A stretch of DNA of 64,000 nt from Algimonas ampicilliniresistens (GCF_030159955.1 NZ_BSNK01000001.1:868001-932000), one strand, 5' to 3'. Positions 27,401 through 37,135 are shown, numbered from the stretch's first letter. Notes: generated by a model from the letters alone, not told the origin. A program made the numbers and translations.

Positions 27401-28900
27401 CTATTTTATGCCCGCCATGCCTTTGACACGGGCGAGCATTTTTTGTGTGCCCTCGGTATAAGGCGGCATCATATCGGCCATCATCTTCTGCTTGAGTGTG
27501 TGAAACAGCCCGCCCGTGCTCTGGTGGAAAACGCCTTTCATGTGGCTGAATGTCTCGAAACCAGCCTCGCCGTGATAGGCCCCCATGCCAGACGGCCCGA
27601 TGCCGCCAAAGCCGATGTCTTCCTGACCAAAATGCCACGCGCAATCATTGATCGTCACGCCGCCCGCATGGGTTTCGTAGAGGACCCGGTCGCGTTTCGC
27701 ATCGTCTTCCCCAAACCAGTAGAGCGCCAAAGGGCGGTCCTTTGATTTCACAGCGGTACACTGATCCTCGAGGGTTTCTGATGGGACGATGGGAAGGAGT
27801 GGTCCGAAGATTTCTTCCTGCATGATCTTCATATCAGGGGTCGTTTCAGTCACGACAGTCAGCGGGATGCGGCGTTCCTTGGCCAGCTGTTGCTTGTCGT
27901 CGTTACCGGCCACGCGGATTTTTGCGCCTTTATTCTCTGCATCCTCCAGCAGGGTCTGCAGGCGGGCATAATGAGAGTCGGCGATGACAGATGTGTAATC
28001 GTCATTGCCCGCAAATTTTGGATACATGGCCTCAGCCTGGTTGATCATAGCGTCCGAAAAGGCGTCGATCCGAGCTTTGGGCATCAGAACATAATCTGGC
28101 GCGATGCAGGTTTGGCCAGCATTGAGAAGTTTAGACTGAGCAATGCGCGCGACTGTCAAATCCAACTTGGCGCTATCATCGATGAGCACGGGTGATTTGC
28201 CGCCGAGTTCCAAGGTACAGGGTACGAGATTTTCAGCCGCAGCCTTCGCCACGATTTTTCCAACATTGGTCGACCCGGTAAAAAGCATATGATCGAAGGG
28301 CAGGTTGGTGAAAGCAGTAGCCACGTCTACGCCACCCGTCGCCACATAGACAACGTCTGGCTCAAACGCTTCCTCCATCATTGATTTGAAGAGGGCTGAG
28401 AATTTTGGCGTATATTCGCTCATCTTGACCATGCAGCGATTGCCAGCTCCAATGGCGCCGATAATGGGGCCGGTCGCTAAGCCAAGTGGATAGTTCCATG
28501 GTACGACAATTCCGATCACGCCCATAGGCTGTGGGATAATCTCGTTCCAGCCGGGCTTATAGCTCAGCGATGTGGCGCGTTTGCGTCGCTTCATCCATTT
28601 CGGGGTCATCTTCAGGGCGTTATGGATATCGTTATAAGCCATGATAATATCACCCAAGTCGGTATCAACTTTGGATCGATGACCAAAATCGTCAGAGATG
28701 GTCTGTTTGATGTCGTCCTCATATTTTCGCAGCACATCGCGAAGGGTTTCCAAACGCGCCTTTCGAACTTCCCATGACGGGTAGGGCGCGGCATCAAAGG
28801 CGTCTCTCTGGGCCTTGAATGCGGCCTGCAAGGCCTTGGCGGTTGGCCCTTTCGCCTCGCCCGGTTTGGATTTTGTTGTCTTCGGATTGATGCGGACCAT
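27401..28900 (-). CDS. NAD(P)-dependent aldehyde dehydrogenase (coniferyl aldehyde dehydrogenase-like)
   Basis: 499 residues. Rossmann segment with GVIGIVVPWNYPLGLATGPI, general-base Glu in TLELGGKSPVLIDD (about residue 235), catalytic Cys in NAGQTCIAPDYVL (about 270), and EIFGPLLPIV. The sequence resembles the coniferyl-aldehyde dehydrogenase clade (class 3-like ALDH). It sits directly upstream of the GMC gene and likely converts the aldehyde to the carboxylate for beta-oxidation. First gene of the ALDH-GMC-sulfatase run, after the receptor terminator. Confidence 0.92.
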   Translation of the reverse strand: MVRINPKTTKSKPGEAKGPTAKALQAAFKAQRDAFDAAPYPSWEVRKARLETLRDVLRKYEDDIKQTISDDFGHRSKVDTDLGDIIMAYNDIHNALKMTPKWMKRRKRATSLSYKPGWNEIIPQPMGVIGIVVPWNYPLGLATGPIIGAIGAGNRCMVKMSEYTPKFSALFKSMMEEAFEPDVVYVATGGVDVATAFTNLPFDHMLFTGSTNVGKIVAKAAAENLVPCTLELGGKSPVLIDDSAKLDLTVARIAQSKLLNAGQTCIAPDYVLMPKARIDAFSDAMINQAEAMYPKFAGNDDYTSVIADSHYARLQTLLEDAENKGAKIRVAGNDDKQQLAKERRIPLTVVTETTPDMKIMQEEIFGPLLPIVPSETLEDQCTAVKSKDRPLALYWFGEDDAKRDRVLYETHAGGVTINDCAWHFGQEDIGFGGIGPSGMGAYHGEAGFETFSHMKGVFHQSTGGLFHTLKQKMMADMMPPYTEGTQKMLARVKGMAGIK

Positions 28901-28930
28901 GGGCGGGTTTTCCGTTCTGCGGGACGTTAT

Positions 28931-28944
28931 TGATCGGTTGATCA
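28931..28944. promoter_or_regulatory. Palindrome upstream of ALDH-GMC-sulfatase genes
   Basis: TGATC-GGTT-GATCA, 31 bases before the ALDH start and after the receptor terminator, where a promoter for the three catabolic genes should be. Such short GATC-centred palindromes are common TetR-family half sites. No regulator is adjacent, so the role is inference. Confidence 0.3.
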
Positions 28945-28955
28945 GTAGCGGAAAT

Positions 28956-28990
28956 AAAAAAGGGCCGCAAACCAGTAAGGTTGCGACCCT
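28956..28990 (-). terminator. Rho-independent terminator after TonB-dependent receptor
   Basis: Minus-strand stem AGGGTCGCAA / TTGCGGCCCT (one mismatch, ten-base loop) followed by six T. It ends 22 bases after the receptor stop and separates receptor transcription from the downstream aldehyde dehydrogenase, which therefore needs its own promoter or read-through. Confidence 0.75.
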
Positions 28991-29011
28991 CTATTCAGAT
29001 TTGATGCGGCT

Positions 29012-31621
29012 CTAGAATTGAGACCGCAATGTCACGCCATATTGACGCGGTGGTTCTAAGAAGGCTGACCGTGAGGCGCCTTGCACTGCCGTGTTGAAGG
29101 TGATCCCTCTGGTGATTTCGTCTGTCAGGTTTAGACCCCAGAACTCAATCGAGACCAAATCATTCGGCATCGTGAAGCCGACGCGTGCGTTGAACTTGGC
29201 CACGCCGTCCTGATAGTCGAACGGAATTGGAACAGCGGTGCCTGCTACAAGCGGGTTCGTCGAAGTCCTTCGCTTGGATTGGTAGTTCATATTGACGTTG
29301 GCTAAGAAGCCCCAGTCTGTATCGAGGAAATCGCCATCATAGGTGATGCCCAATACAGACGACCATTTTGGCGCATTGGTCAAAACATTGTCACAGAGCC
29401 CGGACGCCGGCGCAATCGTGCCCCCGCGATCACAATCTTCACCATAATTGGCATCGGCATAGGTGACACCTGAGTTGATGAAGACGGCTTCCGATAGACG
29501 GCCATTCAATTCGACTTCCACGCCTTTGGACGACACGTCATCAACGTTGAAAGTCTGGAATTTAGTGCCTGTGAATTCAAGCACTTGGAAATCATCCATC
29601 GTTTGGTGGAAACCCGTGACGTTAAAACGGAAGCGACCATCAGCCAGTGTTTTCTTGAAGCCAAACTCCCAAGCATCGATCAGTTCTGAGTTGAACCTTG
29701 GATCAGCGCCTGCTTGAGCCGCGGATGCATCAAGGTTGAATCCGCCCGCTTTATAGCCGTGCGTAAAGCCACCGAAGACCAACAGGTCAGGATTTGGTTC
29801 CCATGAGAGTTTGGCAGTGTAGACCAGCTCATCATCTGAGAAATTGTCGCTAAACTCTTGCGGAATGAAGGGCAGAGCCGCGAATGCATCCGGAATAAAA
29901 CCCGAACCAATGGCCGGAGAGGCAAATGGGAAGCAGTTTAAGAACCCCCCGCCGCCGATGAGGGCTGGATTGGTCAGAAGGCCCAGTGTTGCTGGTCCAA
30001 TTGCCGCGCCAAGCGCCCCCATGGCGCCAGCAGCGGCTGGATCACCGGCTCCTGCCGCTGTCGCGGTCGCTAGGAACGTCGCTGACGCTAGACAACTATT
30101 ACCGCCAACAGCAACTTGGTCGAATGATCCATCCTTGGAATCGTCAACATAGCGTGCGCCCAAAGTGAGGTCGACCGAGTCCGTTACGGAGAAGATATTG
30201 TGCGTGAACACAGAGAAGCTTTCCGCATCTTGCTCAAACCGGTTTCTGGCATACTGGCCGTCTGCGGATAATGGGGCAAATGTTGGGTTAGGATTACCTA
30301 GTTGCAGCTGCTGTATGAATGCGCCTGCGCCAGCATAGAGGCTGAGGAAGGATGAAGAGACAGGTCCGATTGGGAAGTTCGCGGAGCCGACTAACGCGCT
30401 ATAATCTGAGCCAAGACCCAACGTGAACTCTTCGACAATGTCTTCCTGCGCGTAAAAGCCGCCGACCAGCCAGTCTAGACGACCATCCATGGCTTCGCCT
30501 TGTAGACGAGCTTCAGCAGTAAAGGTTTGAATGTCATCAAATGATGTTCTGTCCGATGCTGGAACGGTCAGTCCACCTACAGAATATTGCTGACCCGCAT
30601 TGAAATCCTGCTGCACGGAATTTCCGAGGAAATCCGAATAAGACAGGATGACTGTACCCGTTGCCCCGCCGAAATCATGGTTCAGTTCGGCTGAGAAATT
30701 ATAGCTCTCAACATTATTGACGAATTCTTGATCGTTGAAGACTTGTGCTTCCAATGAGTCTTCAAATCCGAGGACGGGGAAACGAGCGTCGCGCTGTGCA
30801 GTCGTCAAATTCGGGCTCGCTGAAAGCGTTACAGCTGCACAGCAATTCTCATCGACGTCCTGATAGTCTGCGATTAGTCGAAGACTGGTCTGATCTGTTG
30901 GTTCCCATAACGCTTGGCCCCGTAGGACAAAGCGGTCGCGGTTGTGGCTCTCAGCATCAGGGTCGACAGACGATGTCAGAAACCCGTCACGTTTATGTAG
31001 AGATCCCGTTGCGCGGAAGGCCAGGTTTTCGCCAGCCGGAACGTTTATGCCGCCTTGAACATTGACCATGTTATAATTGCCATAAGTCAGATTGGCGAAC
31101 CCGCCTGTCTGACCCATTTCTGGTTTCTTTGTTCTGACGACAAGCGCACCAGCGGTTACATTGCGTCCAAACAGTGTCCCTTGCGGGCCGCGCAGCATCT
31201 CAATGGCTTCGATGTCGACGAGCTCGCCGAGCGCAATGCCAGGGCGAGATTGGTAGACGCCATCGATGAACACCCCGACAGCCGATTCCAAACCGATATT
31301 ATTGCCCGTTGTCCCAACGCCGCGAATACGGATTGACGTGCCTTGAGTTTCGGTCTGGGATGATTGGATATTAAAGCCGGGCGCGACAGACGCGAGATCC
31401 TTGATGCTGGTAATACCTTGGCGTTCCAACTGCTTCGGAGTGATCGCGGTCACGGCGATCGGAATATCTTGAATGTTAGACGCACGACGCGTTGCTTCGA
31501 CGATGATGACATCCTCTTCGAAGCGAGTTGTGTCCGTCGCATCGCTATCTTGCGCGAAGGCAGGACTCGCCAACATGGTGGAGGTCAGAAGTGCGGCCGC
31601 AATTCGGCTGTGGTTTTGCAT
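29012..31621 (-). CDS. TonB-dependent outer-membrane receptor
   Basis: 869 residues. Signal peptide ending SPAFA (about residue 23), TonB box-like EDVIIVEATRR, plug domain with IQDIPIAVTAITPKQLE, IRIRGVGTTG and RGPQGTLFGRNVTAG, then a beta barrel ending with the outer-membrane aromatic SQF. It imports a scarce ligand across the outer membrane with ExbB-ExbD-TonB energy. An odd Ala/Gly-rich insert without charged residues lies at about residues 510-560. It lies just before a lipophilic alcohol/sulfate-ester operon, which hints at but does not prove its ligand. Ribosome site GGGGAGA. Confidence 0.94.
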   Translation of the reverse strand: MQNHSRIAAALLTSTMLASPAFAQDSDATDTTRFEEDVIIVEATRRASNIQDIPIAVTAITPKQLERQGITSIKDLASVAPGFNIQSSQTETQGTSIRIRGVGTTGNNIGLESAVGVFIDGVYQSRPGIALGELVDIEAIEMLRGPQGTLFGRNVTAGALVVRTKKPEMGQTGGFANLTYGNYNMVNVQGGINVPAGENLAFRATGSLHKRDGFLTSSVDPDAESHNRDRFVLRGQALWEPTDQTSLRLIADYQDVDENCCAAVTLSASPNLTTAQRDARFPVLGFEDSLEAQVFNDQEFVNNVESYNFSAELNHDFGGATGTVILSYSDFLGNSVQQDFNAGQQYSVGGLTVPASDRTSFDDIQTFTAEARLQGEAMDGRLDWLVGGFYAQEDIVEEFTLGLGSDYSALVGSANFPIGPVSSSFLSLYAGAGAFIQQLQLGNPNPTFAPLSADGQYARNRFEQDAESFSVFTHNIFSVTDSVDLTLGARYVDDSKDGSFDQVAVGGNSCLASATFLATATAAGAGDPAAAGAMGALGAAIGPATLGLLTNPALIGGGGFLNCFPFASPAIGSGFIPDAFAALPFIPQEFSDNFSDDELVYTAKLSWEPNPDLLVFGGFTHGYKAGGFNLDASAAQAGADPRFNSELIDAWEFGFKKTLADGRFRFNVTGFHQTMDDFQVLEFTGTKFQTFNVDDVSSKGVEVELNGRLSEAVFINSGVTYADANYGEDCDRGGTIAPASGLCDNVLTNAPKWSSVLGITYDGDFLDTDWGFLANVNMNYQSKRRTSTNPLVAGTAVPIPFDYQDGVAKFNARVGFTMPNDLVSIEFWGLNLTDEITRGITFNTAVQGASRSAFLEPPRQYGVTLRSQF

Positions 31622-31703
31622 GATTTGTCTCCCCGAGCGAATTGCCGCTCATTATTGCATGGGGTGTGTTCACCCTCGGTAGGGGTATAGCGCAGCTTTG
31701 ACC

Positions 31704-31734
31704 TGTGTCACGCATCAGTGGGTTATTTGACACA
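31704..31734. promoter_or_regulatory. Spaced inverted repeat upstream of TonB-dependent receptor
   Basis: TGTGTCA and TGACACA, perfect 7-base arms separated by 17 bases, 83 bases before the receptor start. It may be a regulator site or part of the leader. Proximity to the start fits a promoter or operator position. Confidence 0.3.
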
Positions 31735-31776
31735 TATCTGTTGGCTTTATGGTCCAGCGTTGCTGCCACGCCACAC

Positions 31777-31790
31777 TGACAGCGCTGTCA
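31777..31790. promoter_or_regulatory. LacI-type palindromic operator upstream of TonB-dependent receptor
   Basis: TGACAGCGCTGTCA, a perfect 14-base palindrome with the central CG typical of LacI-family operators. It is 156 bases upstream of the receptor start in the gap between the GNAT gene and the receptor. It is not a terminator for the GNAT gene because its T-run is on the wrong side. No LacI gene is present in the window. Confidence 0.5.
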
Positions 31791-31824
31791 AAAAACGTTT
31801 GTGCCTCCATCTATAGAGGTCGAA

Positions 31825-32934
31825 TCAGGCTTCGTGACGCTTGAATTGCGCTCCAAAGGCGTTGACCAGCGCAAGAGAGCGGCCAGAGATTCGCGGTTCA
31901 CAGGCCGCAATCTGACTATAACGGCGCCGCAATTTGCCGAGCGCATCTCCTGTTTTAGAACGCAAAGCATCCTCGGCTTGGTCATAGCAGCCTGCGATCC
32001 AACCCGCCGTCGATGGTAAGGTCACGACGCCGGAGGCAACCTGTCTGGAATGCGTGGCATAATGTCGTTTATAACCATCGGTTCCGGGTCCAAGATCGAT
32101 AACGTCATAGCCAATGTCAGGGGCGCTATCGATCAGCGCCTCCATCAGTTGGATGCCGGGGGCATAAGTAATTAGGTCTGGATCATAGCCCACTATCCAG
32201 CTGTGAAAGACGTGGCCGTCAGTCAGGCCGAGATCGCAGGCCGCAAGCCTATCGCCAAAATAGAGGACATGGAGATCCGCGCGAAGCGGGGATGACGGGC
32301 CTCGCTCCCATAATTCCCGAAGCAAAGCTGAGTTACCGCTGTTGGCCAACACGTCATATTTTCCGGTATCTCGGAATTTCTCCTGCTTCCACTGCATCAG
32401 TGTTTGATAGGCGTCGATGTCCCGGCTCTGCATGACAGTCCGAGGCGTACCAACTTCATCTTCTGCTTTCCGGATACGACGGCGTGTGGATTTAAGATGT
32501 CGACGGTAGCTGCCATCCCGTGCGGCACGCCACTCATCAGCGTTATTGAGTTCAAGTCGCGTGGTCTCAAGACCATCGTCTGTCGGCACGGCTGTGTAGT
32601 GAAAGGCCCCCACCGCCTGTCCCATAAGAAGTTGGCGGATATCTAATTCGGTGTTGGGTGCGGCAATCAGTGTCTGGTAATCTGACAATGGTGCGCCAGA
32701 CGGGCGCGCAAACGCGCCGCCTTGCCACGGCAGCAATCCGATCAACTCGCCGTCACGATGCGCCAGAGTGACTTTCCCGCCGCCTTGATGCTTATCGACC
32801 AAATGGTGGTAATCGGGATGATGGTAAGGGCTCTCTAAGGCTGTATCTGACGCAAGCAGAGAGAGCCAAGCCACGCGGTCGGCTTCGGTAAGGTCGGTCA
32901 TGGACCGTGTTTCTATCTCGAAAGTCGACGCCAT
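31825..32934 (-). CDS. GNAT acetyltransferase, CelD/BcsL-like (FemAB fold)
   Basis: 369 residues with the two-lobed GNAT architecture of proteins annotated cellulose-biosynthesis CelD: N-terminal SPYHHPDYHHLVDKH, a middle Arg-rich segment SYRRHLKSTRRRIRKAEDEVG (about 140-160), and C-terminal YFGDRLAACDLGLTDGHVFHSWIVGYDPDLITYAPGIQLMEAL, which is the acyl-acceptor-side region. It probably transfers an acyl or aminoacyl group in envelope polysaccharide or peptidoglycan biosynthesis. No cellulose genes are near, so the role stays open. Confidence 0.8.
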   Translation of the reverse strand: MASTFEIETRSMTDLTEADRVAWLSLLASDTALESPYHHPDYHHLVDKHQGGGKVTLAHRDGELIGLLPWQGGAFARPSGAPLSDYQTLIAAPNTELDIRQLLMGQAVGAFHYTAVPTDDGLETTRLELNNADEWRAARDGSYRRHLKSTRRRIRKAEDEVGTPRTVMQSRDIDAYQTLMQWKQEKFRDTGKYDVLANSGNSALLRELWERGPSSPLRADLHVLYFGDRLAACDLGLTDGHVFHSWIVGYDPDLITYAPGIQLMEALIDSAPDIGYDVIDLGPGTDGYKRHYATHSRQVASGVVTLPSTAGWIAGCYDQAEDALRSKTGDALGKLRRRYSQIAACEPRISGRSLALVNAFGAQFKRHEA

Positions 32935-33049
32935 TTCTCAGCCTCTACCCAAAAACCGCTAAAAGCCTCTTAAGCACCTCAAGAGTTGGATGCAGGTTCT
33001 ACCGATTTGCACCCTTGCCTTCGTGGGACGGGATCGCAAAAGGACGAAT

Positions 33050-33964
33050 ATGAGCGGGCACAATCATAATGGTGACCATTCGGGTCATGATCATTCGGGA
33101 CATAGCCATGCCCCGACGGTCAATGAGTCCAATCGGCGCCGGGTCGGTGTAGCCGCAGTCCTGACTGGCCTGTTCGTGATCGTCGAAGTGATCGGCGGGA
33201 TGATTTCCGGTTCACTGGCTCTTATTGCCGATGCTGGGCATATGGTCACAGATTTCGCTGCGCTGGCTATGGCTTGGGGCGGATTTGTCATTGCCCAGCG
33301 CCCAGCGACCCGGCGACTGACCTTTGGTTATGATCGGTTCTCGATTCTCGTCGCCTTTGTGAACGGGCTGACGCTTTTCCTCGTCGCAGGCTGGATCGTC
33401 TGGGAGGCGTTTGGGCGGCTGGCCGATCCGGGTGAGATTTTGGCAGGGCCGATGTTGTGGGTCGCGATCGCCGGACTGTTTGTGAATTTGGCTGTGTTCC
33501 AGATACTTAGAGGCGCGGACACGCATAATCTCAATGTTCGGGGCGCGATGTTGCATGTGTTGGGCGATCTGCTTGGTAGTGCGGCGGCGATCCTTGCAGC
33601 CTTGATTATCATGGCCACGGGGTGGGTGGCCGCTGATCCGATCCTCTCCGTCCTCGTCGCGCTGCTGATCCTGAAGTCAGCTTGGGGGTTGGTGAAAGAG
33701 AGCGCGCACATTCTGCTCGAAGGCGCGCCTGAGGGCATTGATACGGATGCCATCGCGAATGACCTCGTGGCTTCGGTCGAAGGATTGCAATCGGTCGAGC
33801 ATGTACATGCTTGGTGCATTACGCCTGAACGCCCCATGTTGACGCTGGACGCTTATGTTGAGGATGGTGTGCGCTTGGCCCCGGTTAACCGCGCGATCAA
33901 AGCGAGGTTGTCAAACACGTTCGGGATCGATCATGCGACGGTCGATGTGATGCGACGAGACTAG
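33050..33964 (+). CDS. Cation diffusion facilitator (CDF) zinc/cobalt/cadmium exporter
   Basis: 304 residues from the ATG at 33050, chosen over the upstream frame because AGGA sits eight bases before it. His-rich N-terminus (HNHNGDHSGHDHSGHSH), then six membrane helices with the conserved ALIADAGHMVTDFAALAMAW (His/Asp metal site in TM2) and a second His/Asp site in AMLHVLGDLLGSAAAI (TM5), followed by a cytoplasmic CTD with HVHAWCI. Exports Zn2+ (or Co/Cd) in exchange for protons, as in CzcD/ZitB. Stands alone, converging on the extensin-like gene. Confidence 0.95.
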   Translation: MSGHNHNGDHSGHDHSGHSHAPTVNESNRRRVGVAAVLTGLFVIVEVIGGMISGSLALIADAGHMVTDFAALAMAWGGFVIAQRPATRRLTFGYDRFSILVAFVNGLTLFLVAGWIVWEAFGRLADPGEILAGPMLWVAIAGLFVNLAVFQILRGADTHNLNVRGAMLHVLGDLLGSAAAILAALIIMATGWVAADPILSVLVALLILKSAWGLVKESAHILLEGAPEGIDTDAIANDLVASVEGLQSVEHVHAWCITPERPMLTLDAYVEDGVRLAPVNRAIKARLSNTFGIDHATVDVMRRD

Positions 33965-33987
33965 CCTTTTTGCTCAATGGGGCAGGG

Positions 33988-34704
33988 CTAACGACAGATA
34001 GCGTTCGGTCCCATATCAACGTGGAAGTGGTCTTTATGGGCGGCGTTATAGTCCGGTGAAAGCGTGACGTTGAAGATACGGCAGGCTTCTTGCCGTACGT
34101 CTCGTAGAAACGCTTTCTCTTTTTTGTCTTTGGAATTCCAACCCGTTAAAACCCGGATGTTCCGGCCATCTGCCAGTTCGAACCCAGCAATGTCCCAAGC
34201 ATTGGCGAACGCATGTTCGCTCCAACGTCCTGATCCGTTTCCGCGCTGACGCCGACAGGAATAGCTGCCCATATGGTGGACTTTGACGACGCTTTCGCCG
34301 AACCGTTTTCGGGCGAGGTCATCGACTTCACGCAACCACAAGAAAGTCGCGATTGAGAGTGGGCATTGCATGTTCGCTTCTCCGGGTACGAGGTCTGCAT
34401 CACCGCTGGCATACACCAGCCGGGCGACATCCCACCCGCAAGGCTCTTTCGCGTCTTTCGGTTCGGACGGAATTGTCTCAAAATCTTCTATGTCGCGGGC
34501 AAGCGACATGCAGACATCACTCGGCGAAACCGAGAGCCGCAAAAGCTGTCCCTTGGTGGCCATGCCGATCGGTCGTTCTGGATCGAGCGGTCGCCAGGGG
34601 AGGTGCTGATTGGGAACGACGCGATTAACCGTCCAGCCAATGCCGATCAGAACCAGGATGACGCCGATAAATTTTAGCCATGAAATGAGGCGCACTTTAT
34701 CCAT
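33988..34704 (-). CDS. Membrane-anchored extensin-like protein with M15-type peptidase motif
   Basis: 238 residues from the ATG at 34704, which overlaps the protease stop by 8 bases. One N-terminal membrane anchor (residues 8-24), then an extensin-like C-terminal domain with Cys-containing segments (DVCMSLARD, PCGWDVARL, MQCPLSIATF). The run Ser162-x-His164 to Asp171 (SEHAFANAWD) and the later HFH (226-228) are laid out like the SxHxxGxAxD...HxH zinc site of M15/MD-clan D,D-peptidases. I infer a periplasm-facing cell-wall enzyme or binder. Part of a DUF350-protease-extensin operon. Confidence 0.82.
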   Translation of the reverse strand: MDKVRLISWLKFIGVILVLIGIGWTVNRVVPNQHLPWRPLDPERPIGMATKGQLLRLSVSPSDVCMSLARDIEDFETIPSEPKDAKEPCGWDVARLVYASGDADLVPGEANMQCPLSIATFLWLREVDDLARKRFGESVVKVHHMGSYSCRRQRGNGSGRWSEHAFANAWDIAGFELADGRNIRVLTGWNSKDKKEKAFLRDVRQEACRIFNVTLSPDYNAAHKDHFHVDMGPNAICR

Positions 34705-35494
34705 TAATGCAGACCACCTGTGCGATACGTCGGTCCCGACGAAGCTTATCAGCATACAAAGCGTAGCTGCCGAGATCGACCGGAGTTGGTGTTGTGCCTG
34801 TCGGGGCAACAATCCGCCCAAGGTTGCGCGGGGCCACTGTGTAGATCCGTCCGCGTCGCGGAGACTCAGCCGCGACAACTCCGATCAATTCGCCATCGGA
34901 ATCAAGAACCGGACCGCCTGAAAGCCCGCCGAGTGAGCCCGTTAATCCGCGAGATCGCCCGAGTTCTGACCAGATTAATACGCCTTCATCCGTGCGGTAT
35001 CGGCCGCGAACCGACATTCGGCCACGCGATAGAAGTGAGGCGACCACTTCGCCCGGCCTGCCTTGGGGATAGCCTAAGAAGTAACCCACTTCGCCGATCT
35101 GCCGACGACTCGCCAAATCTGTCGGTAGCGGTTCACGGGACCAAGGCGCTGTGAGACGGGCGAGGTCGACATCCTGAAAAATTTCCGTGCGTGCGATCCG
35201 GATGAGTTGTCGTGAATTGACACGAATGCCCACTTCGTCACAACTATCGACCACGTGCCGCGCCGTAACCCACTCGCCGTCATTACTCACAGCAAAAGCG
35301 GTTCCCACGCCGGATTGCGGGGCATCGACCTGGACGAGAATGCGCTCATCGTCCGGACTTTCCGATGGCAGCAACGGGCCAAGTCCGGGCAGGTCCGGTG
35401 CGGGCGTGACAGTGGGCGCATCGTAATTGGCGTAGAGAATCAACGCGACAAGAATGCCGAGATAGAACAACCAATCGGGAATAGGCAGCTTCAT
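34697..35494 (-). CDS. Membrane-anchored trypsin-like serine protease (HtrA-like catalytic domain, no PDZ)
   Basis: 265 residues from the ATG at 35494, ten bases after the DUF350 stop (the longer frame has an implausible Pro-rich leader). Single N-terminal anchor (9-24), a Pro-rich linker, then an S1/S1C domain with catalytic His80 (TARHVV), Asp110 (DVDLARL) and Ser192 (GLSGGPV). There is no PDZ domain. It acts on the outer face of the inner membrane. Sits between DUF350 and the extensin-like gene, overlapping the latter, so it is presumably co-expressed with them. Substrate unknown. Confidence 0.88.
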   Translation of the reverse strand: MKLPIPDWLFYLGILVALILYANYDAPTVTPAPDLPGLGPLLPSESPDDERILVQVDAPQSGVGTAFAVSNDGEWVTARHVVDSCDEVGIRVNSRQLIRIARTEIFQDVDLARLTAPWSREPLPTDLASRRQIGEVGYFLGYPQGRPGEVVASLLSRGRMSVRGRYRTDEGVLIWSELGRSRGLTGSLGGLSGGPVLDSDGELIGVVAAESPRRGRIYTVAPRNLGRIVAPTGTTPTPVDLGSYALYADKLRRDRRIAQVVCING

Positions 35495-35504
35495 CGCCGC
35501 AGGC

Positions 35505-35918
35505 CTAACCCGCGATGGCAAAGGCAAGAATAATGGAACCAGACAACTTGAAGGCGGCAAGAACCAATGCCGGAGCAGCGATGTCTTTTTCGATCAAATC
35601 CGGAATGCCGCGAAAGATCAGATCGGTGAGTCGGAACAAGAAGAGCTGTAAGGTGACCGACAAAGTGCCCCAAATCACTACATCCCAGATCGAAACCTTA
35701 TGGATCAAACACGCCGCAAGCGGGAGCGATAGAGAAATGATGAGCGCAGAGAGGTGGATCGCCGCCGCCATATTGCCCTGACTAACCAACTTGAACTCAT
35801 CATGCGGCGTCAATTTCACATAGATGAATAGCGCAATGATGAAGATAGCTGCCACGGAGAGCAGGTAGAAGACTAACCAAGGAAACCCTTGCGCCAAACT
35901 GTCGAAAACGGGTTCCAT
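35505..35918 (-). CDS. DUF350 family membrane protein
   Basis: 137 residues, the size of one DUF350 unit, with four membrane helices (about 14-33, 48-70, 78-95, 112-136) and the family features GNMAAAIHLSALIISLSLPLA and DIAAPALVLAAFKLSGSI. Function of DUF350 is not established. First gene of a three-gene minus-strand run with the anchored protease and the extensin-like protein. Confidence 0.88.
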   Translation of the reverse strand: MEPVFDSLAQGFPWLVFYLLSVAAIFIIALFIYVKLTPHDEFKLVSQGNMAAAIHLSALIISLSLPLAACLIHKVSIWDVVIWGTLSVTLQLFLFRLTDLIFRGIPDLIEKDIAAPALVLAAFKLSGSIILAFAIAG

Positions 35919-36071
35919 CGCCGTGCATCCACTCTTTTATAATGGCCATTTGGCCTAACCCCGGCGCGGTTTCGCGGTTGGCGCGCTGTGACGCAAGCAA
36001 AATCAAGGCAACTTCAACAGTTGTTGCGTTTTACTTTATTCAGCGGCGAAGCTATGGGCGGCCAGACTTAA

Positions 36072-37058
<987 letters not shown>

Positions 37059-37084
37059 GCAAACCTTCTCATTATAAAACACCA

Positions 37085-37113
37085 AAGCCCGGCTTATTAA
37101 GCCGGGCTTTTTT
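37085..37113 (+). terminator. Rho-independent terminator of mdh
   Basis: Perfect 11-base stem AAGCCCGGCTT / AAGCCGGGCTT, a three-base loop and a T-run, 26 bases after the mdh stop and between convergent mdh and the lytic transglycosylase gene. On the minus strand there is no T-run. Confidence 0.92.
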
Positions 37114-37135
37114 ATGGGTTTTATTCGATGAAAGG

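Noticed and set aside
29012-31621. Possible frameshift in the TonB receptor at the Ala/Gly insert
   Set aside because: The frame stays open and the barrel resumes normally after the insert, so it is an insert and not a frameshift.
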